Translations under genes and position numbers: made by a program
In this document: positions 8,203 to 16,201 of the stretch, in pieces
Layout: each line of letters starts with the position of its first letter
Numbering within the stretch: position 1 is the first letter of the stretch
NCBI GenBank assembly: GCA_043803805.1
Contig: JAZDJP010000057.1
Coordinates: forward strand, 1 to 52,675
DNA length: 52,675 bases
From: JAZDJP01 sp043803805
GTDB taxonomy: Bacteria; Planctomycetota; JAZDJP01
Reading direction: 5' to 3'
The notes under the pieces: model-generated
Told to the model about the DNA's origin: nothing
The model's input: only the letters and a program-made list of their open reading frames with translations
Database searches by the model: none

Positions 8203-10935
8203 ATGACCGACGCCCTGTCCACGCGGTTCGCACCGCAGGAAATCGAAGACGCTCTTTATGCGAAATGGGAGGCGGCCGGCGCCTTCCGCCCGGAGGCCGT
8301 CCCCGGCGGCGTCCCCTACACCGTGTCCATGCCCCCGCCGAACGTTACGGGGTCGCTCCACATGGGGCACGCGCTGAACAACACCCTCCAGGACATGGTC
8401 ATCCGGTTCGAGCGCATGCGCGGCCGGGCGGCCCTCTGGGTGCCGGGGACCGACCACGCGGGCATCGCCACCCAGGCGGTGGTCGAGAAGAAACTCTACC
8501 AGGAGAAAAAGATCCGCAGGAAGGATCTCGGGCGGGAGAAGTTTCTCGAGGCGGTCTGGGCCTGGAAACAACAATATGGGGACACCATCATCAAGCAGTT
8601 GCGGGCGATGGGGTGCTCGGCCGACTGGTCCCGGTGCCGGTTCACCCTGGACGAGGGACTCTCGCGCGCCGTGCGGGAGGCCTTCGTGCGCCTCTGGGAG
8701 CGCGACCTCATCTACCGGGGCAAGCGCCTGGTGAACTGGGACTGTGTCCTTCAGACGGCCGTGTCCGACGATGAAATCGAGTACGTGGAGACGAAGGGCC
8801 ACCTCTGGCACATCCGCTACCCGTTCGAGGACGGCTCCGGTCACGTCACGGTGGCCACGACGCGTCCCGAGACGATGCTTGGCGACACGGGCGTGGCGGT
8901 CCACCCGGAGGACCCGCGGTACGCCGGGGTGGTCGGCAGGAGGGTGATCCTTCCGCTACTCGACCGGCCCATCCCGGTCATCGCCGACCCGACGGTGGAG
9001 CGGAATTTCGGCACCGGCGCGGTGAAGGTGACGCCGGGCCACGACCCGGCGGACTACGAACGCGGGGAGAAATTCAACTTGCCCGTCATCGGCGTCTTCG
9101 CGACCGACGGGACCATCAACGAAAACGGCGGCCCTTATTCGGGAATGCGCCTCGACAAGGCCCGCGCCAAAATCGTGGAGGATCTGGAGGCGAAGGGACT
9201 TCTCGAGAAGGTGGAGCCCTACGTCCACCGGGTGGCGGTGTCCGACCGGAGCAAGTCTCCCATCGAGCCGCTCGTCTCCGAGCAGTGGTTCGTCCGGATG
9301 CGGCCGCTGGCGGAACCGGCCATCGCGGCGGTGAAGTCGGGGCGGTTGAATATCGTCCCCGAGAGGTGGGCGAAGGTGTACCTCGACTGGCTCGAGAACG
9401 TCCGCGACTGGTGCATCTCGCGGCAACTCTGGTGGGGGCATCGCATCCCGGTGTGGTACGACGCCGACGGCGTCCCGGTGGCCAGCCGCACCGATCCCGC
9501 CATCGGTTCCCCGCATCCGAAAACCGGGAATCCCATCGTCCGCCAGGACGAGGACGTCCTGGACACCTGGGCATCGTCCTGGCTCTGGCCGTTCTCGACG
9601 CTGGGCTGGCCGGACAACACCGCGGACCTCGCGGCGTTCTACCCGACGCAGTTTCTCTCGACGGCGCGCGAGATCATTTATCTCTGGGTGGCGCGGATGG
9701 TCATGGCCGGCTACGCGTTCCTGGATCATCTCCCGGAGGAGAAGCGCTGCCCCTATTCCACGGTGTACATCCACGCGACGGTGCTGGACGCCCAGGGGCG
9801 GCGGATGTCCAAGCAGATGGGAAACGGGATCGACCCGGTCGAGATGATCGGGAAGTACGGCGCCGACGCGGTGCGGTTCGCGCTTTGCTCGCTTGCCACC
9901 GAGAACCAGGACATCAAACTCGCTGAAACCAAGTTTGAACAGGCGCGGAACTTCGCCAACAAATTATGGAACGCGTCGCGGTTCGTCTTCATGAACCTGG
10001 AAGGATTCGCGGCGGTCCCGGGCGGACCGGATCCGGCGACCCTCACGGCGGAGGACCGCTGGATCCTCTCGCGCCTGCACGCCACCATCGGGAAGGCCAC
10101 GGGGTATCTCGAGGCGTTCCGGTTCAGCGACTACGCCCGGGTGATTTATGAGTTTGCCTGGCACGACTTCTGCGATTGGTATCTGGAACTGGCCAAGCCG
10201 CGTCTCGCGGCCGGGGGGGCGGATCGGGCGCGGACGCAGGGAGTTCTCGCGGCGGCCCTCGACGCGACACTGCGGATGCTTCACCCAGCGATGCCGTTTC
10301 TCACCGAGTCGCTCTGGGGTTTCCTCCAAACTCAGCACTCAATCCTCAGCACTCAATCCTCAGCACTCAGTACTCAGCACTCCGTAGCACCCAGCACTCA
10401 GCATGTGTTGCTGATTGTGGAATCGTGGCCGAAGGCCGATCCCGCCCGGATGGATGCCGTTCTCGACGAGCAGTTTTCGCTCCTTCAGGAAATCGTCCGC
10501 GGGGTGCGCGACATCCGGAACAAGACCCGCCTCAAGGAGAATGTGGCGCTTGCGCTCACGGTGTCCACCCCGCGGAAGGACGTCCACGCCGTGGTGCGCC
10601 GGAGCGGCGACTTCCTCCGGCGCATGGCGAACCTGACGTCGGTCGAGGCCGGGGAGAATCTGCCCCAGCCGGCGTCCTCGGCCGCCCAGGTGGCGGGGGA
10701 TTTGCGGCTCTACGTGCCGCTGGCCGGACTGCTCGACATCGAGGCGGAACGCAAACGCCTGGCGGCACAGATTGAAAAGACCCGCGGTCTGCTCGCGGCC
10801 AAGGATCGGAAACTGGCCGACGCGGGCTTCGCCGTCCGCGCGCCCGCCGACGTGGTGGCGGCCGAGCGCGAACGCCGGGATGCCCTGGCTACGGAACTCG
10901 CGGCGCTGGATGAGACGCTGGCGTCGTTGGGATGA
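8203..10935 (+). CDS. valS: valyl-tRNA synthetase with a repeat-derived insertion
   Basis: 910 residues. Class I signatures are present: GSLHMGHAL (HIGH motif, about 46-54) and GRRMSKQMG (KMSKS motif, about 528-536). The editing domain lies between them, the anticodon-binding domain follows, and the C-terminal coiled-coil arm (from about 847, IEAERKRLAAQI) is intact. It charges tRNA-Val and edits mischarged Thr. At about residues 709-734 the protein contains a Ser/Thr/Gln/His-rich run with repeated STQHS units. It is encoded by a short DNA repeat also seen just after this gene. It sits near the end of the anticodon-binding domain, where other ValS proteins go directly to a PWP-type motif (here ESWP). 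The reading frame is preserved. Confidence 0.96.
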   Translation: MTDALSTRFAPQEIEDALYAKWEAAGAFRPEAVPGGVPYTVSMPPPNVTGSLHMGHALNNTLQDMVIRFERMRGRAALWVPGTDHAGIATQAVVEKKLYQEKKIRRKDLGREKFLEAVWAWKQQYGDTIIKQLRAMGCSADWSRCRFTLDEGLSRAVREAFVRLWERDLIYRGKRLVNWDCVLQTAVSDDEIEYVETKGHLWHIRYPFEDGSGHVTVATTRPETMLGDTGVAVHPEDPRYAGVVGRRVILPLLDRPIPVIADPTVERNFGTGAVKVTPGHDPADYERGEKFNLPVIGVFATDGTINENGGPYSGMRLDKARAKIVEDLEAKGLLEKVEPYVHRVAVSDRSKSPIEPLVSEQWFVRMRPLAEPAIAAVKSGRLNIVPERWAKVYLDWLENVRDWCISRQLWWGHRIPVWYDADGVPVASRTDPAIGSPHPKTGNPIVRQDEDVLDTWASSWLWPFSTLGWPDNTADLAAFYPTQFLSTAREIIYLWVARMVMAGYAFLDHLPEEKRCPYSTVYIHATVLDAQGRRMSKQMGNGIDPVEMIGKYGADAVRFALCSLATENQDIKLAETKFEQARNFANKLWNASRFVFMNLEGFAAVPGGPDPATLTAEDRWILSRLHATIGKATGYLEAFRFSDYARVIYEFAWHDFCDWYLELAKPRLAAGGADRARTQGVLAAALDATLRMLHPAMPFLTESLWGFLQTQHSILSTQSSALSTQHSVAPSTQHVLLIVESWPKADPARMDAVLDEQFSLLQEIVRGVRDIRNKTRLKENVALALTVSTPRKDVHAVVRRSGDFLRRMANLTSVEAGENLPQPASSAAQVAGDLRLYVPLAGLLDIEAERKRLAAQIEKTRGLLAAKDRKLADAGFAVRAPADVVAAERERRDALATELAALDETLASLG
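10329..10404 (+). repeat. ACTCAGC-type repeat cluster inside valS
   Basis: About six degenerate copies of a 10-12-bp unit (ACTCAGCACTCA and variants AATCCTCAGC, AGTACTCAGC) run head to tail inside the coding sequence. The length keeps the frame open. The same unit forms the hairpin at 10949-11041. Confidence 0.85.
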
Positions 10936-10948
10936 GGAGATGGAAATA

Positions 10949-11041
10949 AGTGCTGAGTACTGAGTGCTGAGTGCTGAGAAGGATTGAAGGAAATCAATTC
11001 AGAATAATATTCCTTCAACTCAGCACTCAGAACTCAGTACT
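10949..11041. repeat. ACTCAGC-type inverted repeat downstream of valS
   Basis: Arms at 10956-10978 and 11019-11041 are complementary at 22 of 23 positions, each made of the ACTCAGCACT unit, with about 40 nt between. As RNA this is a strong stem-loop between valS and the aldolase gene and could end or stabilise either transcript; there is no T-run. Confidence 0.85.
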
Positions 11042-11082
11042 TTGAACTCTTGCTGATACGATATGCGACTGGAGATGATGCC

Positions 11083-12081
11083 ATGCCCCCGAAGGACAAA
11101 AAGAAGGCGGACCCGCACCTCAAGGGCGCCTGGGTCGGTTACCGGCCGGAGATCAAGGTGCTGGATTGCACCATCCGGGACGGCGGGCTCATGAACGATC
11201 ACAAATTCGAGGATGGACTCGTCCGCGGCGTCTACGACGCCTGCGTCCGGGCCGGGGTGGATTACCTGGAACTGGGCTACAAGGCCTCGAAGAAGGTTTT
11301 CGCGCCGGCCTCCCACGGGGCGTGGAAGTTCTGCGACGAGGACGCCCTCCGCCGCATCACGGGGGACAATCCGACGGACCTCAAACTGGCCGTCATGGCC
11401 GACGCCGAGCGGACCGACTACCACACGGACATCCTCCCGAAGGAGAAGAGCGTCATTGACCTGGTGCGCGTCGCCACCTACATCCACCAGATCCCGACGG
11501 CCCTCGACATGATCAAGGACGCCCATGACAAGGGTTACGAGACCACCGTCAATCTCATGGCGGTCTCGACCGTCCCCGACCAGGAACTCGAGGGGGGGCT
11601 CGAGGGGCTGGCGGAGAGCGAGGTGGAAGCCATCTACCTCGTGGACAGTTTCGGCTTCCTCTACGGCGAGCAGATCCAGTACCTCATGAAGAAATACCTG
11701 CGCCACGCCCGGGCCGCGGGGAAGGATGTGGGCATCCACACTCACAACAACCAGCAGCTTGCCTTCGCCAACACCGTGGAGGCCATCGTCCAGGGGGCCA
11801 ACCGCCTCGACGCGTCGATGGGGGGGCTCGGGCGGGGGGCGGGGAACTGTTCGATGGAGTTGCTGCTGAATTTCCTGCACAACCCGAAGTACGACCTCCG
11901 GCACATCCTGGCGTGCGTCCGGGACCACATCGAGCCCCTCCGGAGCCAGTTCCAGTGGGGGTATGACATCCCGTACATGCTCACCGGGCAGTTGAATCAG
12001 CACCCGCGCGCGGCCATCCGGTTCCTGGCGGGGGAGGACCGGAAGGATTATGTGAAATTTTACGACACCATCATGGAATAG
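11083..12081 (+). CDS. DRE-TIM metallolyase / aldolase catalytic domain protein
   Basis: 332 residues from an ATG 8 nt behind GGAG; an upstream TTG at 11050 is in frame but lies next to the repeat. The first beta strand carries DCTIRDGG, the metal and substrate loop of the HMG-CoA lyase / isopropylmalate synthase superfamily. HTHNN (about 222-226) supplies the metal-binding HxH pair, and GLGRGAGN (about 247-254) matches the late conserved loop. It should be a divalent-metal TIM-barrel aldolase or lyase in the cytoplasm. It lacks the regulatory domain of isopropylmalate synthases. The substrate cannot be told; similar proteins are annotated only as aldolase-domain proteins. Confidence 0.8.
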   Translation: MPPKDKKKADPHLKGAWVGYRPEIKVLDCTIRDGGLMNDHKFEDGLVRGVYDACVRAGVDYLELGYKASKKVFAPASHGAWKFCDEDALRRITGDNPTDLKLAVMADAERTDYHTDILPKEKSVIDLVRVATYIHQIPTALDMIKDAHDKGYETTVNLMAVSTVPDQELEGGLEGLAESEVEAIYLVDSFGFLYGEQIQYLMKKYLRHARAAGKDVGIHTHNNQQLAFANTVEAIVQGANRLDASMGGLGRGAGNCSMELLLNFLHNPKYDLRHILACVRDHIEPLRSQFQWGYDIPYMLTGQLNQHPRAAIRFLAGEDRKDYVKFYDTIME

Positions 12082-12138
12082 ATTCTTCCGTCTCAAATCT
12101 TGTGCAAAAAACACAAGATTTTCGCCGGAAGAATCTTT
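12081..12138 (+). terminator. two-tier hairpin after the aldolase gene
   Basis: Outer arms GATTCTTCCG (12081-12090) and CGGAAGAATC (12126-12135) pair perfectly. Inside them AAATCTTGTG (12095-12104) and CACAAGATTT (12112-12121) pair perfectly around a CAAAAAA loop. A short T-run follows, and the left arm starts at the last base of the stop codon. It is a likely transcript end. Confidence 0.6.
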
Positions 12139-12144
12139 AACAAG

Positions 12145-12240
12145 GCAAATCGGCCCTGTTTGGTTTCGGCTCCGCCGATTTGCGAAGTCGGCGAGTCAGC
12201 GAGTCACCGAGTCTAAGAGTCTCGGAGTCGAAGAGTCGTC
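12145..12240. repeat. inverted repeat plus GAGTC 9-bp periodic repeat
   Basis: GCAAATCGGC (12145-12154) pairs with GCCGATTTGC (12174-12183). From 12185 to 12240 the pentamer GAGTC recurs about every 9 bp with variable four-base spacers. The same periodic pentamer recurs at 13588-13618 and 37050-37085. No coding potential was seen here. Confidence 0.75.
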
Positions 12241-12285
12241 GGATTGGATGGAGGATAACGATTTTAAATTCTTTCAGGAGTCGCC

Positions 12286-12786
12286 ATGCCCACGACTGAA
12301 AATCTCCAGGCGGCATTCGCCGGCGAAAGCCAGGCCAACCGGAAGTACCTCGCCTTCGCGAAGAAGGCCGAGGCGGAGGGGAAGCCCATGGTCGCGAAAC
12401 TGTTTCGCACCGTGGCCGACGCGGAGACCCTTCACGCCCACGCCCATTTCAAGGTGATGGGGGGTGTCCAGGACACCGTGAAGAACCTCGAGGCGGCGGT
12501 CGCCGGCGAGGCCTATGAATTTCAGACGATGTATCCCGCGTTCCTGAAGGATGCCGAGGCCGAGAAAAACGCCGATGCCGTCACGAATTTCAAATTCGCC
12601 CTGGCCGTCGAGAAGGTGCATCACGACCTTTATCGGCAGGCCCTGGCGGCGGTGAAGGAGGGCAGGGACCTCGAGGCCAGAAGCATCCACCTGTGCCCCG
12701 TGTGCGGGAATCTCGCGTTCGGCAAACCCCCCGCACGCTGCCCGGTCTGCGGAGTGCCGATGGGGAGATGGGTCGAAGTCAAGTAG
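12286..12786 (+). CDS. rubrerythrin
   Basis: 166 residues, start ATG 7 nt behind CAGGAG. The N-terminal four-helix ferritin-like domain carries carboxylate/His ligands for a di-iron site (ESQANRKY near 15-22, EKVHHD near 107-112, DAETLHAHAH near 46-55). The C-terminal rubredoxin-like knuckles are CPVCG (about 142) and CPVCG (about 155), which bind one iron. It acts in cytosolic peroxide reduction in anaerobes and microaerophiles, taking electrons from rubredoxin or NADH oxidoreductases. Length is slightly short but usual for the family. The stop codon TAG lies inside a palindromic repeat. Confidence 0.93.
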   Translation: MPTTENLQAAFAGESQANRKYLAFAKKAEAEGKPMVAKLFRTVADAETLHAHAHFKVMGGVQDTVKNLEAAVAGEAYEFQTMYPAFLKDAEAEKNADAVTNFKFALAVEKVHHDLYRQALAAVKEGRDLEARSIHLCPVCGNLAFGKPPARCPVCGVPMGRWVEVK

Positions 12787-12820
12787 GGGCGGGTTTCAAA
12801 CCCGCCCCTACTGTTTTAAC
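12782..12820 (+). terminator. 31-bp palindromic repeat acting as terminator
   Basis: Arms 12782-12796 and 12798-12812 (AGTAGGGGCGGGTTT and its complement) are perfect around one central base, followed by GTTTT. The rubrerythrin stop TAG is part of the left arm. This GC-rich palindrome is of a type found scattered in many genomes. Confidence 0.7.
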
Positions 12821-12844
12821 GAGGGCGAAATCGTAGGTGACGAC

Positions 12845-13552
12845 ATGCCGATCGTTTCCGAGAAAGAAACGCGATCTGGGTCGAGCGGCGCAATCGTGAA
12901 ATTCCTGTCTCAATCCACGTTTCGCATCATTCTCGAATTGGCCGTGGGGCTTTTTCTGTGCGCGGTGGCCGGCGAGATGATTGCGCGAGGATGGCGCTGG
13001 CATGGCGATTGGGGCATCATTGTGGGTATTGTTTTGTTTTGGGGTGCGATGGATATGGTTTTTATGGGGCTTCCCCTATTGCTGGTTCAAGGTTGGATCG
13101 TACACCGTTATAAAAAAGGCCGGACCACGTATGACCCCTTGCACCTTGTCATATTTTTGCCGGTGATCTTTCCTGCGACGTGTCACATCAGTTCATCCAT
13201 TCACCATGCCCGCCCATCCAGTATTTTCCGGAGGCTTGTGGCCGATCCGATTCCTCCGGGAGTTCGAAATATTCATGTGGATGGTTGGAGTGGCGGGTTT
13301 ACCGGGAGTTATCTGATCCGGTTCGAATCGGAACCGGAAGAAATGGGGCAAATTCTCGTTCAAAAGAAGTTTTTACCAGTAGATGAATCGGATCAAAAAA
13401 GAGTAATAGCGGAGTGTTCGGAATTCTTCCGTTCGTATGATCCGAGTTTCTTGAGTGACCCGGAATGGCACTATGTGCATGAACCCGGGAATTGGATATA
13501 CCTTGTCACAAACAGCAAGCAGGACAAGGCGTATCTTGTCTACTGGTATTAG
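12845..13552 (+). CDS. hypothetical membrane protein
   Basis: 235 residues of unrecognised family. The N-terminal 20 residues are soluble. Hydrophobic segments lie at about 24-45, 55-80 and 97-117, so two or three transmembrane helices, then a soluble C-terminal half (about 125-235) with no motif I know. Base composition is clearly lower in GC than flanking genes, which suggests relatively recent acquisition. The start ATG has only a weak ribosome-binding site. It sits alone between two repeat-bearing intergenic stretches. Confidence 0.6.
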   Translation: MPIVSEKETRSGSSGAIVKFLSQSTFRIILELAVGLFLCAVAGEMIARGWRWHGDWGIIVGIVLFWGAMDMVFMGLPLLLVQGWIVHRYKKGRTTYDPLHLVIFLPVIFPATCHISSSIHHARPSSIFRRLVADPIPPGVRNIHVDGWSGGFTGSYLIRFESEPEEMGQILVQKKFLPVDESDQKRVIAECSEFFRSYDPSFLSDPEWHYVHEPGNWIYLVTNSKQDKAYLVYWY

Positions 13553-13587
13553 CCAAGCGAAAATGGAAGGTGTCGGATTGCAGACTT

Positions 13588-13625
13588 CAGACTCGCCGAC
13601 TCGCGGACTCTCCGGACTTTTTTTT
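13588..13625. repeat. GAGTC-type periodic repeat with T-run
   Basis: On the minus strand the GAGTC pentamer recurs at 9-bp steps. The plus strand ends in an 8-T run (13618-13625). The rest of the 223-nt gap (13553-13775) holds no gene I can support. Confidence 0.6.
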
Positions 13626-13775
13626 AACGGATCGTCCGTATGGTTCATATGAGACCGGTCACGTCGAAACGGGACACTGCCGAATTTTCGTTGCAATCCG
13701 GACGCAACCCCCATGTAATGATGAAAATTGACCGGGATTTGATCCCATGAACTCCCGAACTTATATGAGGTCATT

Positions 13776-14621
13776 ATGAAAAAGCCCGATCGGATGCCGG
13801 CGGGGGTGGTGTTGTCGTCGCTCGCCGTGGCCAACCCCCTCACCGCGATGGAGAAGGCGGCGGAGATGGGGTTTACGGCGGTCGAGATCACGCCTCCGGA
13901 ACCCCGATGGGCGGAGGCGGAGGGGGCCGCGGCCCTCGCCGTGCGGGCCCGGCGCCTGAAATTCAACGTGTGCGCCGTTTCGCCGGCCTTCCCCGGGGAG
14001 AACCGCCGTAACCGCGATGTCTACGCGGCGACCGTGGGGCTCATCCCGGCGAAGACCCGGGGCGCGCGCCTGGAGGCGGTGAGGCAGGCCGCCGCGCTGG
14101 GGAGGCCTCTGGGGACGAGGGTTCTCGCCGTTTCGCTCGGGACGCTTCCCTCCCCCAAAAACCGCGTCGCCTGGCGCGGGGCGCTCGAGACCGCGTGCGC
14201 CGCCGCCGACATTTGCCGGGCGGCGGGGCTTTCCCTCGCGATTGAGACGGGGCCGGAGGCCCCCGACACCCTCGCGGCGTTTCTGACGGAGACTCGAAGG
14301 CGGGACGTCGGCGTCTGGTTCGATCCCGGGGAACTCGTCCGCTTCGGAAGCGCGGAACCCGTGGAGGCCCTGCGGGTCCTGCGCAAGTGGATCCTCGGCG
14401 TTCAGTGGAAGGATGCCCTCTGGCCGCTTGCGGCGGGGGACATCGGGGAGGAGACGCTCCACGGTCGCGGGGCGGTGGGCTTGCGGCGGTTCGTCGCGGC
14501 GCTCGGGGAAATCGGATGGAAGGGGCCCGTGCTGATCGAGCGGGAAAGCGGGATCGACCGCATCCTGGATCTTCTGAACGCGAAGGCGGTGTTCGAACGG
14601 ACGAAGCAGGAATTGTTATAG
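13776..14621 (+). CDS. sugar phosphate isomerase/epimerase-type TIM barrel protein
   Basis: 281 residues; ATG preceded by GAGG. It shows the pattern of the xylose-isomerase-like TIM-barrel superfamily: an N-terminal strand with the MEKAAEMGFTAVEI block, a mid-barrel AIETGPEAPDTL, a WFDPGELVRFG strand and a C-terminal VLIERESG. The conserved Glu, Asp and His ligands of a divalent metal site can be matched approximately (E near 150, D near 188). It probably isomerises or epimerises a ketose or related polyol in the cytoplasm; the substrate is unknown. No operon partner is adjacent on its strand. Confidence 0.75.
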   Translation: MKKPDRMPAGVVLSSLAVANPLTAMEKAAEMGFTAVEITPPEPRWAEAEGAAALAVRARRLKFNVCAVSPAFPGENRRNRDVYAATVGLIPAKTRGARLEAVRQAAALGRPLGTRVLAVSLGTLPSPKNRVAWRGALETACAAADICRAAGLSLAIETGPEAPDTLAAFLTETRRRDVGVWFDPGELVRFGSAEPVEALRVLRKWILGVQWKDALWPLAAGDIGEETLHGRGAVGLRRFVAALGEIGWKGPVLIERESGIDRILDLLNAKAVFERTKQELL

Positions 14622-14672
14622 AGTTGGGGAGTTCGAGAGTTCCCGAGTTCGTGAGTTCGCGAATGGCGAATC
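14621..14672. repeat. GAGTT periodic repeat
   Basis: GAGTT recurs every 8-9 bp directly after the isomerase stop codon, a variant of the GAGTC periodic family. It ends between two convergent genes. Confidence 0.65.
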
Positions 14673-14720
14673 GTGGTTCGCAGAAGTAGTGAAATGCTCA
14701 TCCCGCGATGTTTCTGCGAC

Positions 14721-15293
14721 TCACGCGATGTCCATAATCTGCGTCCCGTCCCCCTTGACGATCCCCCAGGGGTTGGTTGCCCGGAAATAGACGGCGGCCT
14801 GCTTGGCGGTTTCGCCGGTGGTGTCCTCGGCGGATTTTTCCATGAGGGCGAAGATGCCCTTCATGTAGTTCTTGAGGGTCACCTCGGTGCTCCCGGATTT
14901 CAGAAGCAATTTGCCTTGCTGCTGACGCTCCGCGTGCGTCGTGGCGCTCTCGGCGAGTTTGCGGCAGAGGGATTTGGCGAGTTTGGCGCCGAGCGTCGGG
15001 GCGTTGGCGAGGACGTTGTCAATGTCCACGCGGGGGATCTCGATCGCCGAGCACGCGTCCGCGGCGACCACCGTCGCCGTGCGCGGGGTTCCCAGGAGCG
15101 CCGCCACCTCCCCGACGAACTCGGGACCCTGGTCCGCGTTCACGATGCCGATTTTCTTCCCGGTGATGAGGACGTCGAGCGAGCCTTTCTCGAGGAGATA
15201 GAAATTTTCCCCCGCATCCCCTTCCCGGAAGATGACCTCCCCTTTTTTGAAGTGCCGGCGCTGTTGATGAACCTTCTGGGCGGCGGTGCTCAT
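14721..15293 (-). CDS. cyclic-nucleotide-binding domain protein
   Basis: 190 residues. The N-terminal half is a cNMP-binding beta barrel: FKKGEVIFREGDAGENFY (about 15-32), then FVGEVAALL and RTATV (about 60-75), which match the phosphate-binding cassette of CRP-like domains, including its Glu and Arg. There is no DNA-binding helix-turn-helix; the C-terminal half is helical and unassigned. Its start overlaps the stop of the upstream metallo-beta-lactamase gene by 4 bp, so the proteins are probably co-translated. It may sense a cyclic nucleotide and act on a partner, but direct evidence is absent. Confidence 0.8.
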   Translation of the reverse strand: MSTAAQKVHQQRRHFKKGEVIFREGDAGENFYLLEKGSLDVLITGKKIGIVNADQGPEFVGEVAALLGTPRTATVVAADACSAIEIPRVDIDNVLANAPTLGAKLAKSLCRKLAESATTHAERQQQGKLLLKSGSTEVTLKNYMKGIFALMEKSAEDTTGETAKQAAVYFRATNPWGIVKGDGTQIMDIA

Positions 15294-16201
15294 GCGGTGA
15301 CCTCCATGCCCTCGCGGGCCATTTCCACGGCGGCCGGGTCCAGACCCATGCCCTTCGCGGCCGTCCGGACCTCTTCCTGAATTTTATCCAGCGTCTCATC
15401 GGTGCGGGCGGGGTCGTGGTGGGTCAGGATCATCCGTTTTACGGCGCCCTCCTTCATCCATCGGAGGCACCAGTCCCACGACGCGTGGCCCCAGCCGCGC
15501 TTGGTGGCGGGATATTCGGCCGGGGTGTACTGGCTGTCGGCCACGAGAAGATCCGCCCCACGGATGAATTCCACGAACCGGCGGTTGGCGTCCTCGACGG
15601 TGGCATCCACGCTGCCGAAGAGGAGGTCGTCGTCCGCATCCTTCGCCGGCGCGGCGAAGATGTTCTGGTAGGGCTCGTGGTCACCCGTGTACACGAGCGA
15701 CTTCCCGTTTTCCTCGAGACGGTAGGCCAGACTTCGGATGGGGTGATTCGTGAACTGGGAACGCAGGGCGATGCCCCCGACGGAGAGGGCCCCTTCCTTC
15801 ATGGTGTCGTAGGTGAATGTCGCGCCGAGCTGAATGTTGGAGATGGGGAAGAATTCGTAGCGCATCTGGTGATCGAAGATTTCCTTCAGGGATTTCGTTT
15901 CGACGAAGTGGACCGGGCCGCGGACGTGGATCTCCGCCCCCTTGACGTAGCCCGGCACGAAGAAGGGAAGGCCCTGGATGTGGTCCCAGTGGGTGTGGGA
16001 GATGAAGAGGTAGATGGGCGGGAGGGGTTTGCGCCGGGCGAGATCGAGCCCCAGCGCCCGCGCCCCCGTTCCCGCGTCGAGGATGATGCATTCACCGCCC
16101 GCGCCCGTCACCTCCAGGCACGCCGTGTTGCCGCCATACCGCGCCGTCGCCGGCCCCGGGACGGGAATCGAGCCGCGGACTCCCCAGAAACGGATCTTCA
16201 T
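15290..16201 (-). CDS. metallo-beta-lactamase-fold hydrolase
   Basis: 303 residues from an ATG that overlaps the upstream HDOD gene's stop by 4 bp. The start (MKIRFWGVRGSIPVPG) and HTHWDH (about 75) mark the RNase Z / phosphodiesterase-like branch of the MBL fold. Additional metal ligands can be matched at GDHEPY and at the late LTHHDPARTD. The reaction is probably hydrolysis of a phosphodiester or cyclic nucleotide; this fits its place between an HDOD protein and a cyclic-nucleotide-binding protein, but the substrate is inferred from context only. Confidence 0.82.
   Translation of the reverse strand: MKIRFWGVRGSIPVPGPATARYGGNTACLEVTGAGGECIILDAGTGARALGLDLARRKPLPPIYLFISHTHWDHIQGLPFFVPGYVKGAEIHVRGPVHFVETKSLKEIFDHQMRYEFFPISNIQLGATFTYDTMKEGALSVGGIALRSQFTNHPIRSLAYRLEENGKSLVYTGDHEPYQNIFAAPAKDADDDLLFGSVDATVEDANRRFVEFIRGADLLVADSQYTPAEYPATKRGWGHASWDWCLRWMKEGAVKRMILTHHDPARTDETLDKIQEEVRTAAKGMGLDPAAVEMAREGMEVTA

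Noticed and set aside
10949..11041. CRISPR-like array
   Set aside because: Units are 10-12 bp, degenerate and without spacers of constant length; no cas genes are in the window.
12185..12240. CRISPR-like array of GAGTC repeats
   Set aside because: The repeated core is only 5 bp with 4-bp gaps.
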